From: an uncultured Cellulomonadaceae bacterium
Lineage (GTDB): Bacteria > Actinomycetota > Actinomycetes > Actinomycetales > Cellulomonadaceae
Assembly: GCA_947495165.1 (NCBI GenBank)
Contig: CANLXM010000002.1
Location: forward strand, 731,237-795,236
DNA: 64,000 nucleotides
Direction of reading: 5' to 3'
A program made the position numbers and the translations under genes. Below are positions 41,551 through 55,100 of the stretch, one piece after another. Position 1 is the stretch's first letter. Each line of letters begins with the position of its first letter. Under the pieces are notes generated by a model that worked only from the letters and a program-made list of their open reading frames with translations, did no database searches and was not told the origin of the DNA.

Positions 41551-43182
41551 ATGACCACGACCACCACTGCGCGCCGCACGGGACGCAGCCTGACCGCGCG
41601 ATTCCGCGACGCGGGGATCCGCACGAAGGTGCTCGCACTCGTCGCGCTGGCCGTCGCCGTGATCGTCGGCCTCGGGTCCTTCGCCACCGTGTCGCTGACG
41701 TCGATGCGCTCGGACGCGCAGAAGATGGCCAACAGCGCGAGCGACATGAACGGGAGCCTCTCCGTGCTCACGGACGCCGTGTGGAACATGCGCGTCCTCG
41801 CGGTCAAGATCGGTGGCGTCCCACAGACGGAACGCCCGGCGATCGCCCAGGAGATCGAGGCGGCGGTCGGCGCGGTCACCGTCGCGGGCGATACGTTCAC
41901 GGCGGCGTACCAGGCTGCCACGGGCACGCCCTCGGCGCGCCTCACCGACCTCGTCGGTGAGTTCGAGACGTACGTCGGTCTCGTCACCCAGGAGGTCGTG
42001 CCCGCTGCACTGTCCGGCGACACGGCAGCCTACGAGGCCGTCACCGACGCCCAGGGCGCTGCGGGCGCGGCGCTGATCGCCGGCCTCGGCGAGGTCGGTG
42101 GCGAGGTCGGGGCGGCGACCAAGGCGGTCGCGGCCGACGCGGCCAGCAAGGCCAACCAGACCATCACCCTGACCCTCGTCGCGATCGTCGTGGCCGCCGT
42201 CCTCACGGTGATCGTCGGGCTCGCCATCGCGCGGATGATCGTCCGCCCCATCCTCGAGGTCAAGGCCGCGCTCGACTCCCTCGCGGACGGTGACCTCACG
42301 CGCCGCGTGGACGTCGTCTCCGCAGACGAGGTCGGCCAGATGGCCCGCGCGCTCACGAGTGCGCAGGAGTCGCTCGCCGCGACGCTGTCCGGCGTCGTCG
42401 AGACCGCCCAGACGGTCGCGGCCGCGTCCGAGGAGCTCGCCGCCTCCAACTCGCAGGTCGCGTCGGGCTCCGAGGAGACCAGCGCCCAGGCGGGCGTGGT
42501 CGCGGCTGCCGCAGAGCAGGTCTCGCGCAACGTCCAGACTGTCGCGGCCGGTGCCGAGCAGATGGGCGCGTCGATCCGCGAGATCGCCCAGAACGCCCAG
42601 GAGGCGGCGAGCGTCGCGCGCGCCGCCACGTCCACGGCCTCCGAGACCGAGGTCACGGTCACCCGCCTGGGCGCCTCGAGCCAGGAGATCGGGAACGTCG
42701 TCAAGGCGATCACCGGGATCGCGGAGCAGACCAACCTGCTCGCCCTCAACGCGACCATCGAGGCCGCCCGCGCCGGCGAGGCGGGCAAGGGCTTCGCCGT
42801 CGTCGCCTCCGAGGTCAAGGACCTCGCGCAGGAGACCGCCCGCGCGACCGAGGACATCGCGCGCCGGGTCGAGGCGATCCAGGGCGACACGACGTCGGCC
42901 GTCGCCGCGATCGGCCGCATCTCCGAGGTGATCGCGTCGATCAACGACTACCAGCTGACGATCGCCTCCGCCGTCGAGGAGCAGACCGCGACCACGAACG
43001 AGATGTCGCGGTCCGTCACCGAGGCGGCGACGGGCTCGTCCGAGATCGCCTCCAACATCACGGGCGTCGCGCAGGCCGCGTCGACGAGCTCCGCGGTCGT
43101 GGGCCAGATGGGTGACGCCGTCGCGGACCTCGCACAGATGTCCGCCGAGCTGCGGCAGCGGGTGTCGGCCTTCACGTTCTGA
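41551..43182 (+). CDS. methyl-accepting chemotaxis protein
   Basis: Transmembrane chemoreceptor of 543 residues. TM1 is about 27-50 ([18 protein letters not shown]), the periplasm-equivalent sensor region about 51-205 resembles a four-helix bundle, TM2 is about 208-232, a HAMP domain follows ([24 protein letters not shown]), and the cytoplasmic signalling hairpin contains [26 protein letters not shown] (split here by function: the tip that contacts CheA and CheW). It ends without a CheR-binding pentapeptide. GAGGAGA precedes ATG 41551. The upstream sigma-28-like promoter suggests co-regulation with flagella. The ligand is unknown. Confidence 0.95.
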   Translation: MTTTTTARRTGRSLTARFRDAGIRTKVLALVALAVAVIVGLGSFATVSLTSMRSDAQKMANSASDMNGSLSVLTDAVWNMRVLAVKIGGVPQTERPAIAQEIEAAVGAVTVAGDTFTAAYQAATGTPSARLTDLVGEFETYVGLVTQEVVPAALSGDTAAYEAVTDAQGAAGAALIAGLGEVGGEVGAATKAVAADAASKANQTITLTLVAIVVAAVLTVIVGLAIARMIVRPILEVKAALDSLADGDLTRRVDVVSADEVGQMARALTSAQESLAATLSGVVETAQTVAAASEELAASNSQVASGSEETSAQAGVVAAAAEQVSRNVQTVAAGAEQMGASIREIAQNAQEAASVARAATSTASETEVTVTRLGASSQEIGNVVKAITGIAEQTNLLALNATIEAARAGEAGKGFAVVASEVKDLAQETARATEDIARRVEAIQGDTTSAVAAIGRISEVIASINDYQLTIASAVEEQTATTNEMSRSVTEAATGSSEIASNITGVAQAASTSSAVVGQMGDAVADLAQMSAELRQRVSAFTF

Positions 43183-43187
43183 GAGCC

Positions 43188-43227
43188 ACGGTGGGGGCGC
43201 TCGTCATCGGACGAGCGCCCCCACCGT
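43188..43227. terminator. bidirectional terminator hairpin
   Basis: Arms 43188-43205 and 43210-43227 pair perfectly over 18 bases around the 4-base loop ATCG. It lies between the chemoreceptor gene and the convergent MFS gene. Confidence 0.88.
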
Positions 43228-43232
43228 CGTGT

Positions 43233-44480
43233 TCAGGACGTGCGCCCGGCCCGGGTCACGGCTCCGGCGCCCAGCAGCACGAGCGCCATCGCGAGCGGCA
43301 CCGCGAAGGCCGCTCCCCCGGCACGGTCGGCGACGATCCCGCCGAGCACCGCTCCCGCCGCGACGCCCACGACGTTCGCGCTGATCAGCAGGGTCATCGC
43401 GGTACCGCCATCCCGCGGGTCGACCCCGCGGCTGCCGAGCGAGAACAGCGTCACGAGGGTCGGGCCGACGAACAGTCCGGTCACGACGAGCGCGAGCGCC
43501 AGCGGGCCGAGCGAGCCGGTCGCGAGCGAGAGCCCGGACCCCGCCGCCATGCCCGTGGCGCCGACCAGCCACCGGGCGCGCAGACCGAACGCGTCGGGCA
43601 GCAGCACCACGGCGAGCGCGGTGACCGCGGACCCGATGCCCATGAGCGCGTACAGCAGCCCGGCGAGCCCGGGGCGCCCCGCACCCGTCGCCGCGGCCGT
43701 CACGGCCGCCTGCGTGGCACCGAAGAAGCCGCCGACGGCGAGCATCCCGACGACCGGCCCAGCCACCACGCGGGCGACCTGTGCGAGCCCTGCCGCGCGC
43801 GCGGTGCTCGCGGAACCGGCCCGCGACGGGGCGGCCGAGGCCGTGGGGTGCAGCGCGACGGCGATGCCGAGGACGAGGACGAGCGCGGCCGCCGCACCCA
43901 GCCCTGCGGCCGGGTGCGCGACGCTCGCCAGGACCCCGACGAGCGCGGGCCCGAGGACGAACGTGACCTCGTCGGCGGTGCTCTCGTAGGCCATCGCGGT
44001 GCGCAGCGAGTCCGGGCGCCCGCCCGTCAGCCCCATCCAGCGGACGCGGACGAACGCCGCGACCTGCGGCGAGGAGCCACCGGCGACGACGCACGCCGTC
44101 AGGAGCTCGACGAGAGACCGGTCGCCCAACGCCGCCACCACCACGAGCACGAGCGCGACCGCGTGCACGGGCGCCGCGACCAGCAGGACGACCCGCTGCC
44201 CGAGGCGGTCAGCGAGCCGTCCCTGCAGCGGACCGACGACGGCGGTGCCGACGGAGCAGGCAGCCGTAGCCAGGCCGGCCCGCCCGACGGAGCCGCTCGT
44301 CGAGGTGACGAGCAGCATCACGCCGATGACGGTCATCGAGAAGGGCAGCCGGGCGAGGAACGCGAGCGGCAGGAACCAGCGTCCGGCGAGCTGCGGCAGC
44401 ATCCGGTATCCGGTGGCCTGCGGCGTTACCGGGGGCACCTGCGGGGCGCGGTCGAGCGTGGACGGGGTGGTGCGGGACAT
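43233..44480 (-). CDS. MFS transporter
   Basis: Major facilitator of 415 residues with about twelve hydrophobic segments. The loop 2-3 signature appears as GRLADRLGQRVVLL, and AYESTADEVTFVLGPALVG fits helix 5 of drug/H+ antiporter-like members. It resembles predicted exporters in actinobacteria; the substrate is unknown. ATG 44480 follows TGGAGG; an extension upstream is less likely. The gene is 83 bp downstream of clpB on the same strand with no visible terminator between them, so read-through from clpB is possible. Confidence 0.85.
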   Translation of the reverse strand: MSRTTPSTLDRAPQVPPVTPQATGYRMLPQLAGRWFLPLAFLARLPFSMTVIGVMLLVTSTSGSVGRAGLATAACSVGTAVVGPLQGRLADRLGQRVVLLVAAPVHAVALVLVVVAALGDRSLVELLTACVVAGGSSPQVAAFVRVRWMGLTGGRPDSLRTAMAYESTADEVTFVLGPALVGVLASVAHPAAGLGAAAALVLVLGIAVALHPTASAAPSRAGSASTARAAGLAQVARVVAGPVVGMLAVGGFFGATQAAVTAAATGAGRPGLAGLLYALMGIGSAVTALAVVLLPDAFGLRARWLVGATGMAAGSGLSLATGSLGPLALALVVTGLFVGPTLVTLFSLGSRGVDPRDGGTAMTLLISANVVGVAAGAVLGGIVADRAGGAAFAVPLAMALVLLGAGAVTRAGRTS

Positions 44481-44563
44481 ACGGTTAGCCTCCAGCGGTG
44501 CGCCGCCCACCCAGTTTTCTCAGCGCACACCTGTTGTCCCGTACCGCCCAGCCTACCGCCGCC

Positions 44564-47170
<2,607 letters not shown>

Positions 47171-47218
47171 GGGTTCCTCCTGGTGCAACAACGTCCTGCT
47201 CGACCCAACGGCGTCAAC

Positions 47219-47239
47219 CTTGAGTCTATTCCGCTCAAC
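47219..47239 (-). promoter_or_regulatory. HAIR-like element (HspR site) upstream of clpB
   Basis: CTTGAGT-N7-GCTCAAC compares with the HAIR consensus CTTGAGT-N7-ACTCAAG: seven of seven in one half, five of seven in the other. It is placed 50-70 bp before the clpB start, as in other actinobacteria, and overlaps likely promoter sequence (TTGACG on the minus strand at 47217-47212). Confidence 0.65.
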
Positions 47240-47338
47240 TCTGTCCCACGACCCCTGGCCGCCGGCCACCGTTCCAGATGCGCCGGCCTCGATCACGCGG
47301 GAGCCTGGACACTCACGGACCGACCGAAGGAGACCGCC

Positions 47339-47605
47339 ATGGGCATCGACGACCTGCGCAAGAAGGCCACCGGGTACCTCAACAGCGACAAGGGGGAGCA
47401 GGCGACGGACGCCGCGCTCGACCGCGCCGCGAGCCTCCTCGACGCTGGCACCGGTCGCAAGCACACCGACAAGATCACGCGCGGACGCGACACCCTCGAC
47501 GAGAAGATCGGCACCGACGCCGCGCGCAAGGTTCAGTCGAGCGGCAGCACGCGCGCCGACACCGAGGACACCACCGGCACAGACACGCACCCGCCCGTGC
47601 CCTGA
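47339..47605 (+). CDS. small antitoxin-like protein, MT0933/Rv0909 type
   Basis: Hydrophilic protein of 88 residues with [15 protein letters not shown] at the start and an amphipathic middle ([21 protein letters not shown]). It resembles the MT0933-type antitoxin family, though CsbD-like stress proteins have a similar look, so the assignment is tentative. ATG 47339 follows AAGGAG. The usual toxin partner is not adjacent: on one side is the divergent clpB, 168 bp away with a HAIR box between, and on the other a hydrolase. Sharing a regulatory gap with clpB suggests it may be stress-induced. Confidence 0.6.
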   Translation: MGIDDLRKKATGYLNSDKGEQATDAALDRAASLLDAGTGRKHTDKITRGRDTLDEKIGTDAARKVQSSGSTRADTEDTTGTDTHPPVP

Positions 47606-47702
47606 CCCCCGGGGCGCCGGGCGCCTGGTCGCGTCCCGCTGGCTCGGCACCCACCCCGGGTGGCAGGATCGTCGCCAGACGACGATCAGGGGGACAGCGA
47701 CG

Positions 47703-48668
47703 ATGAGTGCCGCACGAGAACGACGACGCACGTGGGCCCCCGACATGCTCGGTGACCCCTGGCAGGCGCGCTCGATCCCGCTCGGCTCGGACGCCGAAGG
47801 CCCCCTCGAGGCGGTGCTCGTCCGCTCGGGTGCGCCCGCGAGCTCGCGCGCCGTGCTGTACCTGCACGGGTTCGTGGACTACTTCTTCCAGACCGCCATG
47901 GCCCAGAGCTTCGTGGACGCGGGCTACGACTTCTACGCGCTGGACCTGCGCAAGCACGGCCGAGCCCTGCGCCCGGGCCAGACCCCCAACTACGTCACCG
48001 AGCTCGCCGACTACGCGACCGAGCTGGACGAGGCCGAGCACATCATCCGCGTCGAGGACGAGCACACCGAGCTCGTCGTGCTCGGCCACTCCACGGGCGG
48101 CCTGATCGCGAGCCTCTGGGCCCACGCCCGCCCCGGGCGCGTGGCCGCCCTGGTGCTCAACTCCCCGTGGCTCGACCTCAACGAGTCATGGTTCCACCGC
48201 GTCCTGCTGACGCCGATGGTGGCAGCCCTCGCGCGCGTGTCGCCGCGCACCGTCGTCGGCGGCCTGGCCGAGCACTACGGCCGCGCCCTGCACCGCGACA
48301 GCGGCGGCGAGTGGGACTACGACCTCACGTGGAAGCCGCACGAGGGCTTCCCGGTCCGCGCGGCCTGGTTCAGCGCGGTCCGGCGCGGGCACGCGCGGGT
48401 GGCACGCGGGCTCGACCTCAGGTGTCCCGTCCTGGTCTGCACGTCCGACGCCACCGGCGACAACCACGCCGCCCACACCGCGGTGCTCACGACCGACTCC
48501 GTGCTCTCGGTCGAGCAGATCCACGCCCGCGCACCCCGGCTCGGGCACGACGTCACGGTCCTCGAGATCCCCGGCGGCGCGCACGACCTCGCGCTCTCCC
48601 CCGAGCCCGCCCGGTCCCAGTACCTCACCGCCGTCCAGCACTGGCTGGAGCGCCGCACCGGCCGCTGA
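47703..48668 (+). CDS. alpha/beta hydrolase, serine aminopeptidase S33 / lysophospholipase type
   Basis: Hydrolase of 321 residues. [18 protein letters not shown] is the oxyanion-hole region, [13 protein letters not shown] follows, and the nucleophile Ser is in [13 protein letters not shown] catalytic His is expected in [10 protein letters not shown] near the C-terminus. It resembles monoacylglycerol lipase or lysophospholipase-like proteins in actinobacteria. ATG 47703 has GGGGACAGCG before it. No partner is obvious; the minus-strand Mrp operon ends 28 bp downstream. Confidence 0.85.
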   Translation: MSAARERRRTWAPDMLGDPWQARSIPLGSDAEGPLEAVLVRSGAPASSRAVLYLHGFVDYFFQTAMAQSFVDAGYDFYALDLRKHGRALRPGQTPNYVTELADYATELDEAEHIIRVEDEHTELVVLGHSTGGLIASLWAHARPGRVAALVLNSPWLDLNESWFHRVLLTPMVAALARVSPRTVVGGLAEHYGRALHRDSGGEWDYDLTWKPHEGFPVRAAWFSAVRRGHARVARGLDLRCPVLVCTSDATGDNHAAHTAVLTTDSVLSVEQIHARAPRLGHDVTVLEIPGGAHDLALSPEPARSQYLTAVQHWLERRTGR

Positions 48669-48696
48669 GCGCCCCGCGGACCGCAGGTCCAACCGC

Positions 48697-49119
48697 TCAG
48701 CGCGGCCCGTCCGCCTGCGCGTCCGGGTCCTGCGCCGCGAGTGCCGTGAGCTCGCTACGGTGCTCGAGGATGCCCGCGGCGTCGAGGTCCGAGGTCAGGT
48801 CGTCGAGCACCAGGTCGTCGGTTCGCACCTTGCCCGTGCGGTATCCCGCCCGGCCGACCATGTGCGCGGCCACCGGTGACGTGAGCATCTGGAAGAGCAC
48901 CACGAGGACGATCACCACGAAGACCGCGACCGTGCGCAGCCGGAGCTCGAGGCCGAGGAGCATCAGCATGAGCCCGAGCACCTGCGGCTTGGTCCCCGCG
49001 TGCATCCGCGCGAGCAGCTCCGGGAACCGCAGGACACCCACGCCCGCGGCGAGCGACAGGAACGCGCCTGCCAGGAAGCAGACCGCGGCCAGCACGTCGA
49101 GCACGGCATCGAGGGTCAT
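48697..49119 (-). CDS. mrpG: Na+(K+)/H+ antiporter subunit G
   Basis: Membrane protein of 140 residues, smallest part of the Mrp complex that exchanges Na+ or K+ for protons. VLRFPELLARMHAGTKPQVLGLML is the family signature. Three hydrophobic segments lie within the first 90 residues, followed by an acidic cytoplasmic tail. The ATG at 49119 shares its A with the mrpF stop (TGATG). Last gene of the operon. Confidence 0.93.
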   Translation of the reverse strand: MTLDAVLDVLAAVCFLAGAFLSLAAGVGVLRFPELLARMHAGTKPQVLGLMLMLLGLELRLRTVAVFVVIVLVVLFQMLTSPVAAHMVGRAGYRTGKVRTDDLVLDDLTSDLDAAGILEHRSELTALAAQDPDAQADGPR

Positions 49120-49541
49120 CAGCGCACCGCCCCGTCCGCGCCGCCGCCGTGGTGCTCGGACTCCTCGGCGGAGGCGCGCGTGCGCTCGGGAGTGTTCTCG
49201 ATCTCCAGGGCGCGCGCCTGCGCCTCCTCCTGGCGCGCCACCTCGAGGGCGGCTTCTTCGCGGGTCAGGATGCGGCCGGCGTCCTCCGGCTCGACGGCGG
49301 CGAAGCGCGCGATCGTCACCGAGCTGACGAAGCCCACCATCGAGAGCACCACGATGATCGGCAGCGTGTCGGTGCGCCGGTGCCACGCGGCCTCGAGCGC
49401 GAGGGCCCCGACGAGCGTCGCGGTCAGGACGTCGAGCGCCACGGTGCGGTCGAGCATGGTCGGGCCACGCTCCACCCGGACCAGGGCGAGCACGGCGCCG
49501 GTGAACAGGAACGCCCCCGCGACGATCACGGCGTAGATCAT
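49119..49541 (-). CDS. mrpF: Na+(K+)/H+ antiporter subunit F
   Basis: Subunit of 140 residues. About the first 85 form three membrane helices with ALVRVERGPTMLDRTVALDVLTA and the FVSSVTIARF segment, as in MrpF. The last 55 are a charged, Glu-rich extension not seen in short MrpF proteins. It begins within the end of mrpE (4-bp overlap) and ends at mrpG, so expression is coupled across the operon. Confidence 0.92.
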   Translation of the reverse strand: MIYAVIVAGAFLFTGAVLALVRVERGPTMLDRTVALDVLTATLVGALALEAAWHRRTDTLPIIVVLSMVGFVSSVTIARFAAVEPEDAGRILTREEAALEVARQEEAQARALEIENTPERTRASAEESEHHGGGADGAVR

Positions 49542-50107
49542 GCGGATGCCTCCTGTCGCGGGTGGCGGGCCAGACCGGCCCGGGCGAGCTCGTCGTCGGA
49601 CGCCATCGCCCGCAGGACGCGCGCCTCGAGGTCGAGCGTGTGCTGGCGCACCTTGTCGGCACCGCCGTGCGCCTCGAGGTCCAGGACGTGCAGGTACAGC
49701 ATCCCGGTGAGGCGGTGCGCCTCGATCACGAGCGAGCCGGGGACGAGCGAGCTCAGCTCGGCGGTGATCGTCAGGTACAGGTCCGCGGGGTTGCGCAGCT
49801 TGACCCCGATGACGGCGCCGCGCGGCGTGAACCGCGGGTTCAGGGCCTGCCCGGCCACCTGGAACGACGCCACGGTGAGCTCGGACAAGAAGTACCCGGC
49901 GAGCACCAGGAACGGCCACGGGCGCACGCGGACACGGAACCCGATCGCGGGCAGCGGGAAGGCGAACGTCACGACGAAGCCCACCGCGACACCCGAGAGC
50001 ACGTTGCCGACCGTGAGGTCGCCCCAGAGCAACGTCCAGACGACGGCGAGCCACAGGGCGGTCGGCCACTGGCGGAAGAAGCCGCGGCGGCGGGGGTGCA
50101 GGGTCAC
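49538..50107 (-). CDS. mrpE: Na+(K+)/H+ antiporter subunit E
   Basis: Subunit of 189 residues needed for assembly of the Mrp complex. The N-terminal part has hydrophobic segments (LWLAVVWTLLWGD; GVAVGFVVTFAF; WPFLVLAGYFLSELTVAS), then the soluble domain with VIGVKLRNPADLYLTITAELSSLVPG, in which TAELSSLVPG is characteristic, and YLHVLDLE. GTG 50107 overlaps the mrpD stop by four bases. Confidence 0.92.
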   Translation of the reverse strand: MTLHPRRRGFFRQWPTALWLAVVWTLLWGDLTVGNVLSGVAVGFVVTFAFPLPAIGFRVRVRPWPFLVLAGYFLSELTVASFQVAGQALNPRFTPRGAVIGVKLRNPADLYLTITAELSSLVPGSLVIEAHRLTGMLYLHVLDLEAHGGADKVRQHTLDLEARVLRAMASDDELARAGLARHPRQEASA

Positions 50108-51681
50108 GGCACCTCACCCTCCTCCACGGTCTCTGCTTCCTCCGGGTTCTCCTCCACGACGTCGTTCGACTCTCCCTGCCCGCGCAGGCCGTCGGGCAGG
50201 ACCGCGCCCACGTACTCCGCGCGGTTGATCAGGGTCGCAGAAGCGCGTTCCGCGTAGGAGTACAGCGGTCCGGCCAAGACCGTGAGGGAGAGTCCGGCGG
50301 CGACGAGGGCTGCCGTGGGGCCGACCATGCCGCGCGGCAGGCGCATCGGCTGGATCTCCTCCGGAGGCGTCTGCCAGAACGCCTTGTTCCACGCCTTCAC
50401 GATCGCATACAGGGTGAGGATCGACGTCAGCAGGCTGCCCACGACCAGGGTGGTGGCGAGCGGCGTGCCGACCGCGACGCCGCTCTGCAGGAGCCCGACC
50501 TTGCCGAGGAAGCCCGACATCGGCGGGATCCCGGCGAGGTTCATCGCGGGGATGAAGAACAGGATCGCGAGCCCGGGGGCGATCTTGGCGAGCCCGCCCA
50601 GCTTGTCGAGCGACGTCGTCCCGCCCTGGCGCTCCATGAGCCCGACGACGAGGAACAGCGTGGTCTGCACGGTGATGTGGTGCGCGACGTAGAAGATGGC
50701 CGCCGCCATGCCCGCCTCGGTCCCGAGCGAGATGCCGAAGATCATGTACCCGATGTGGCTGACGAGCGTGAACGAGAGCAGACGCTTGATGTCGTGCTGC
50801 GCGACCGCACCGAGGATGCCGATCACCATGGTGAGCAGCGCGGCCCACATGAGCAGGCCGTTGATCTGCCCGTCGGGGAAGATCAGCGACTGGGTGCGGA
50901 TGATCGCGTAGACGCCGACCTTCGTCAGCAGGCCCGCGAAGACCGCCGTGACCGGTGCCGGCGCCGTCGGGTAGGAGTCGGGCAGCCACGCGGACAGCGG
51001 GAAGATCGCGGCCTTGATCGCGAAGGCGAGCGTGAGCAGGATCTCCAGGCTCATCCGTACGCCGGGGTCGATGTCGGCCATCCGGTTGGCGAGCTGCGCC
51101 AGGTTGACCGTGCCGGCGGCGGCGTAGATCAGGGCGATCGAGACGAGGAACAGCACCGAGGACACGAGCGCGACGACGACGTAGATGGTCCCCGCTCGGA
51201 TGCGCTCGCCGGTCCCCCCGAGCGTGAGCAGCACGTACGACGCCGCGAGGAGGATCTCGAAGCCGACGTAGAGGTTGAACAGGTCGCCGGTGAGGAACGC
51301 GTTGGAGACGCCCGCCGCGAGCACGAGGTAGGTGGGGTGGTAGATCGCGAGCGGGGCGGCGTCGTCCCCGTCGGCGACGCCCTGGGCGAGCGAGTAGATC
51401 AGGACGCACAGCAGCACCGCGCTCGAGACGGTGACCATGAGCGCGGACAGGCGGTCGGCGACCAGGTCGATCCCGACCGGCGCCGCCCACCCTCCGATGT
51501 CGATCACCACGGGTCCGTTGTCGGCCGCGAAGAGCAGGACGACGCCGATCGCGAGCATGAGGCTCAGCACCGTGACGCTGATGATGCGCTGGACCTGGGC
51601 GTGGCGCCACATCGCGAGCGCGAGACCGGCCCCGAGCAGCGGGAGCATCACCGGGAGCGGGACGAGCAGCGCCGGGGTCAC
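50104..51681 (-). CDS. mrpD: Na+(K+)/H+ antiporter subunit D
   Basis: Proton-pumping-type membrane subunit of 525 residues, homologous to NuoM/NuoN of complex I. About fourteen hydrophobic helices are seen; AGVSNAFLTGDLFNLYVGFEI carries the conserved Glu of helix 5, and AIKAAIFPLSAWLPDSYPTAPAPVTAVFAG holds the functional Lys and the Pro-rich turn. An acidic C-terminal tail follows. GTG 51681 overlaps mrpC. In complex with MrpA it moves protons in exchange for cations. Confidence 0.95.
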   Translation of the reverse strand: MTPALLVPLPVMLPLLGAGLALAMWRHAQVQRIISVTVLSLMLAIGVVLLFAADNGPVVIDIGGWAAPVGIDLVADRLSALMVTVSSAVLLCVLIYSLAQGVADGDDAAPLAIYHPTYLVLAAGVSNAFLTGDLFNLYVGFEILLAASYVLLTLGGTGERIRAGTIYVVVALVSSVLFLVSIALIYAAAGTVNLAQLANRMADIDPGVRMSLEILLTLAFAIKAAIFPLSAWLPDSYPTAPAPVTAVFAGLLTKVGVYAIIRTQSLIFPDGQINGLLMWAALLTMVIGILGAVAQHDIKRLLSFTLVSHIGYMIFGISLGTEAGMAAAIFYVAHHITVQTTLFLVVGLMERQGGTTSLDKLGGLAKIAPGLAILFFIPAMNLAGIPPMSGFLGKVGLLQSGVAVGTPLATTLVVGSLLTSILTLYAIVKAWNKAFWQTPPEEIQPMRLPRGMVGPTAALVAAGLSLTVLAGPLYSYAERASATLINRAEYVGAVLPDGLRGQGESNDVVEENPEEAETVEEGEVP

Positions 51682-52151
51682 CGGGCCTCCTCCGTCGTCT
51701 CGTCACGGGTGTCGGCGGCCTCGTCGTCGAGCGTGCCCTCGGGCTCGTCGGAGTCGGAGTCCGTGTAGGTCGGTGCGTTCACGGCGGCCTTGCGCGCGAT
51801 GCGGCGGTCCTCGAGGTCGTCCTGCACCTCGTCGTGCCCGTTGAGCTGCCACGAGCGGTAGGCCATCGACAGGACGAACGCCGCGATGCCGAGCGTGATG
51901 ACGATCGCGGTCAGGACCATCGCCTGCGGCAGCGGGTCGCTCATCTCCGCCGGGTCCGTGCTCCCGACGATGGGGGCGCGCCCGGCGTTCCCGCCGGCCA
52001 CCAGGAACAGCAGGTTCGCGCCGTTGCTGATGATCAGCACGCCGAGCAGGACGCGCGACAGGCTGCGCTCCAGCAGCAGGTACACCCCCGCGGCGAACAG
52101 CACGCCGATCACGACGACGAGGACGATGTTGGGGCTCATGTCGAAGCTCAT
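51678..52151 (-). CDS. mrpC: Na+(K+)/H+ antiporter subunit C
   Basis: NuoK-like subunit of 157 residues. Three helices lie in the first 105 residues: IVLVVVIGVLFAAGVYLLLE; LLGVLIISNGANLLFLV; QAMVLTAIVITLGIAAFVLS. The SNGANLL and DPLPQAMVLTAIVI stretches are family signatures. The last 45 residues form an acidic, Asp/Glu/Thr-rich tail. ATG 52151 overlaps the end of mrpA/B by four bases. Confidence 0.94.
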   Translation of the reverse strand: MSFDMSPNIVLVVVIGVLFAAGVYLLLERSLSRVLLGVLIISNGANLLFLVAGGNAGRAPIVGSTDPAEMSDPLPQAMVLTAIVITLGIAAFVLSMAYRSWQLNGHDEVQDDLEDRRIARKAAVNAPTYTDSDSDEPEGTLDDEAADTRDETTEEAR

Positions 52152-55100
52152 GCGCCGCCCCCGTCCTGGGTCGAGGAGTGCCCCGTCGTCGACGCCTGCG
52201 CGGCGCCGTAGCCGCCGTCGGACAGCAGGGTGTCGCCGGTGCGTCCGCCGCCGTCGCCGTCGTCGCCGCGGTCCGCGTGCCGGTCGACCTCCGCTCCGAG
52301 CGAGCGCAGGATGTCGAGGACCAGACCGATCACCACCAGGTACACGCCGATGTCGAAGAAGAGGGACGTCACGAGCTTGACGTGCCCGAACAGCGGGACG
52401 TCGGTCTCGACGATGAAGCTCTGCAGGGGCTCGCCGCCGAACGCGAGCGGGATGAGCCCGACGCCGACGCTGAGGAACAGCCCGGCGCCGAGCAGGAGCC
52501 CGGGGTGCACGGGGGCGGCCTCCCCGAGCTCGTACCGCCCGCCCGCCAGGTAGCGGATGATGATCGCGATGCCGGTCACGAGCCCTGCCGCGAACCCGCC
52601 GCCGGGCGCGTTGTGCCCGGAGAACAGCAGGAACATCGCCAGCACGATCATCGAGTGGAACAGCAGCCGGGTCGCGACCTCGAACACCACGGACCGACGC
52701 TGGGGCGCGAGCGTCCGCCCCGCGGCGAGCCACACCCGGGACCGGGTGGCCCGCTCGAGGATCTCCGAGCGCGCCCGCTCGTCCGTGCGTGCCGAGTCCG
52801 GCAGCAGCCCCAGCGCGGCGTTGACGCGGACGAGCTCGTTCGGGTCGGCGTCGTCGGGGTCGGGCGCCCGCAGGATCGCGCCGCTGCGCATCCGCAGGAA
52901 CACCAGGCTCGCGACGCCGGTCGCGGCGACGAGCAGCACGGAGATCTCGCCCATGGTGTCCCAGGCGCGCATGTCGACGAGCGTGACGTTGACGATGTTC
53001 TTGCCGCCGCCGTACACGTACGCCTCCTCGGGGAAGTCCACCGAGACGGGCGTGGCCGCGCGCAGCCCGGGCACGACGAGCGCGAACGCCGCCATCGTGA
53101 TCCCGACCGCGACGCCGATCGCCAGGCGCAGGTACCGGCTGCCGGCGAGCGGGCGGTTGGAGAAGTACGCCGGCAGGCGGCGCAGGACGAGCACGAACAC
53201 GACGAGCGTGATCGTCTCCACGAGGACCTGGGTCAGCGCGAGGTCAGGAGCCCCGTGGATCATGAACAGCACGGCGACGCCGTAGCCGCTCACGCCCACG
53301 AGGAGGACCGCCTTGAGCCGGCGGCGGGCACGCGCGGCGAGGACTGCCGAGACCACGACGACGATGCCGGCGAGCGCCTGCACCGGGCTGTCCCAGAGCC
53401 GCACGTCGCCGGGCCCGACGCCCGACAGCCACAGGGTGCCGCCCGCGAGGACCACGGTCGTCAGCAGGATCACGCCGAGGTAGAAGGGCAGCGAGCCACG
53501 CTGGGTGAGTGCGGTGACGTCGGCGGCGATCTCGTCGAGCAGGCGCATCGACCGGCGGTACACCCGGTCCGCCTCGACGCCGCGGGGGATGCGGTGCTGC
53601 AGCCGTTCGACCGGCTTGCGCCACCAGAACAGCGCGATCCCGAAGCCGACGACGACGAGCGTGAGCCAGAGCGCGGGGCCCACCCCGCCCCACAGCGTGA
53701 GATGGCCGTCCTCGCCCGGGTAGAGGGCCGCGTGGGGCGCGAGCAGGTCCTCGCCCAGGTGTGGGACGAGCGCGGAGGCGAGGCCCAGCACCGCGAGGAT
53801 CAGCGGCGGCCAGACCATGAGCCGGGACTGGCGGTGGATCTGCGCCGGGTCGATGGGGCACGTCTCCGGGTCGGTCGCTCCCGTGAGGTCCCGCGCCGGC
53901 TTGGTCCAGAACGCCCCCCACCAGAACCGCAGCCCGTACGCGAAGGTCAGCGCGGAGCCCACCACGACCGCGACGATGACGTAGGTGGACACCCAGGCCG
54001 GGAGGGCGCCCGCGCCGTCGTGCACGAGGGACTCGAGCGCCGCCTCCTTGGCGACGTAGCCCGCGAGCGGCGGCAGACCGATCATCGAGGCGGTCGCGAG
54101 CGCCCCGGCGAACGCGGTGACCGGCAGCGCGCGCCCGACGCCCGTGAGCCGACGCAGGTCGCGCGTGCCGGTGGCCGCGTCCACGATGCCGGTGACCAGG
54201 AACAGCGAGGCCTTGAACATGGCGTGGGCGCCGAGCATCGCGAGCCCAGCGAGCGCGGCGCTGCGTGTGCCCAGGCCGACCAGCAGGATGATCAGACCGA
54301 GCTGCGACACCGTCCCGAACGCGAGCACCAGCTTGAGGTCCTGCTGCCGCAGCGCGCGGTAGCCACCGAGCAGCAGGGTGCCGGTCCCGAGCGCGACGAC
54401 GAGGCCCTGCCACAGCGCGTGCTCGCCGAACGCGGGCGCGAAGCGCGCGACCAGGTAGACGCCCGCCTTCACCATCGCGGCGGCGTGCAGGTACGCGCTG
54501 ACGGGCGTCGGGGCCGCCATCGCCGCGGGGAGCCAGAAGTGGAACGGGATCAGGGCGGCCTTGGTCGCGGCCCCGACGAGGAGGCAGACGATCGCGACGG
54601 TCGCCGCGGTCCCGCCGGGCGGCGCGGCCACGACCTCCGACATCCGGTACGTCCCGGCAGCCTCGCCGAGGACGACGACGCCACCGAGCATCACGAGGCC
54701 GCCCATGGTGGTGACGATGATCGCCTGCATGGCCGCACGGCGGCTCGCCTTGCGGTCGGCATAGTGGCCGATCAGCAGGTAGGAGAAGACGGTCGTGAGC
54801 TCCCAGAACACGAACAGGAGCAGCAGGTCGTCGCTGGTCACCAGGCCGACCATCGCGCCCGCGAACCCGACGAGCACGGCGCCGAACCGCCGCTGGCCGG
54901 ACGCCGCGGCCGAGAAGTACGCCGAGCAGTACACGAGGACGAGCGCCCCGACGCCGCCGACGATCAGCATCATCAGCCAGGCCAGCGTGTCCATGCGGAA
55001 GGCCAGCTCGAGCTGCAGCGCGGGGATCCACTCGACGACCGCCGTGGGGTGGTCACCGCGCATCACGGCGGCCGTGTGCGCGGCGGCGTAGACGGCCGCC

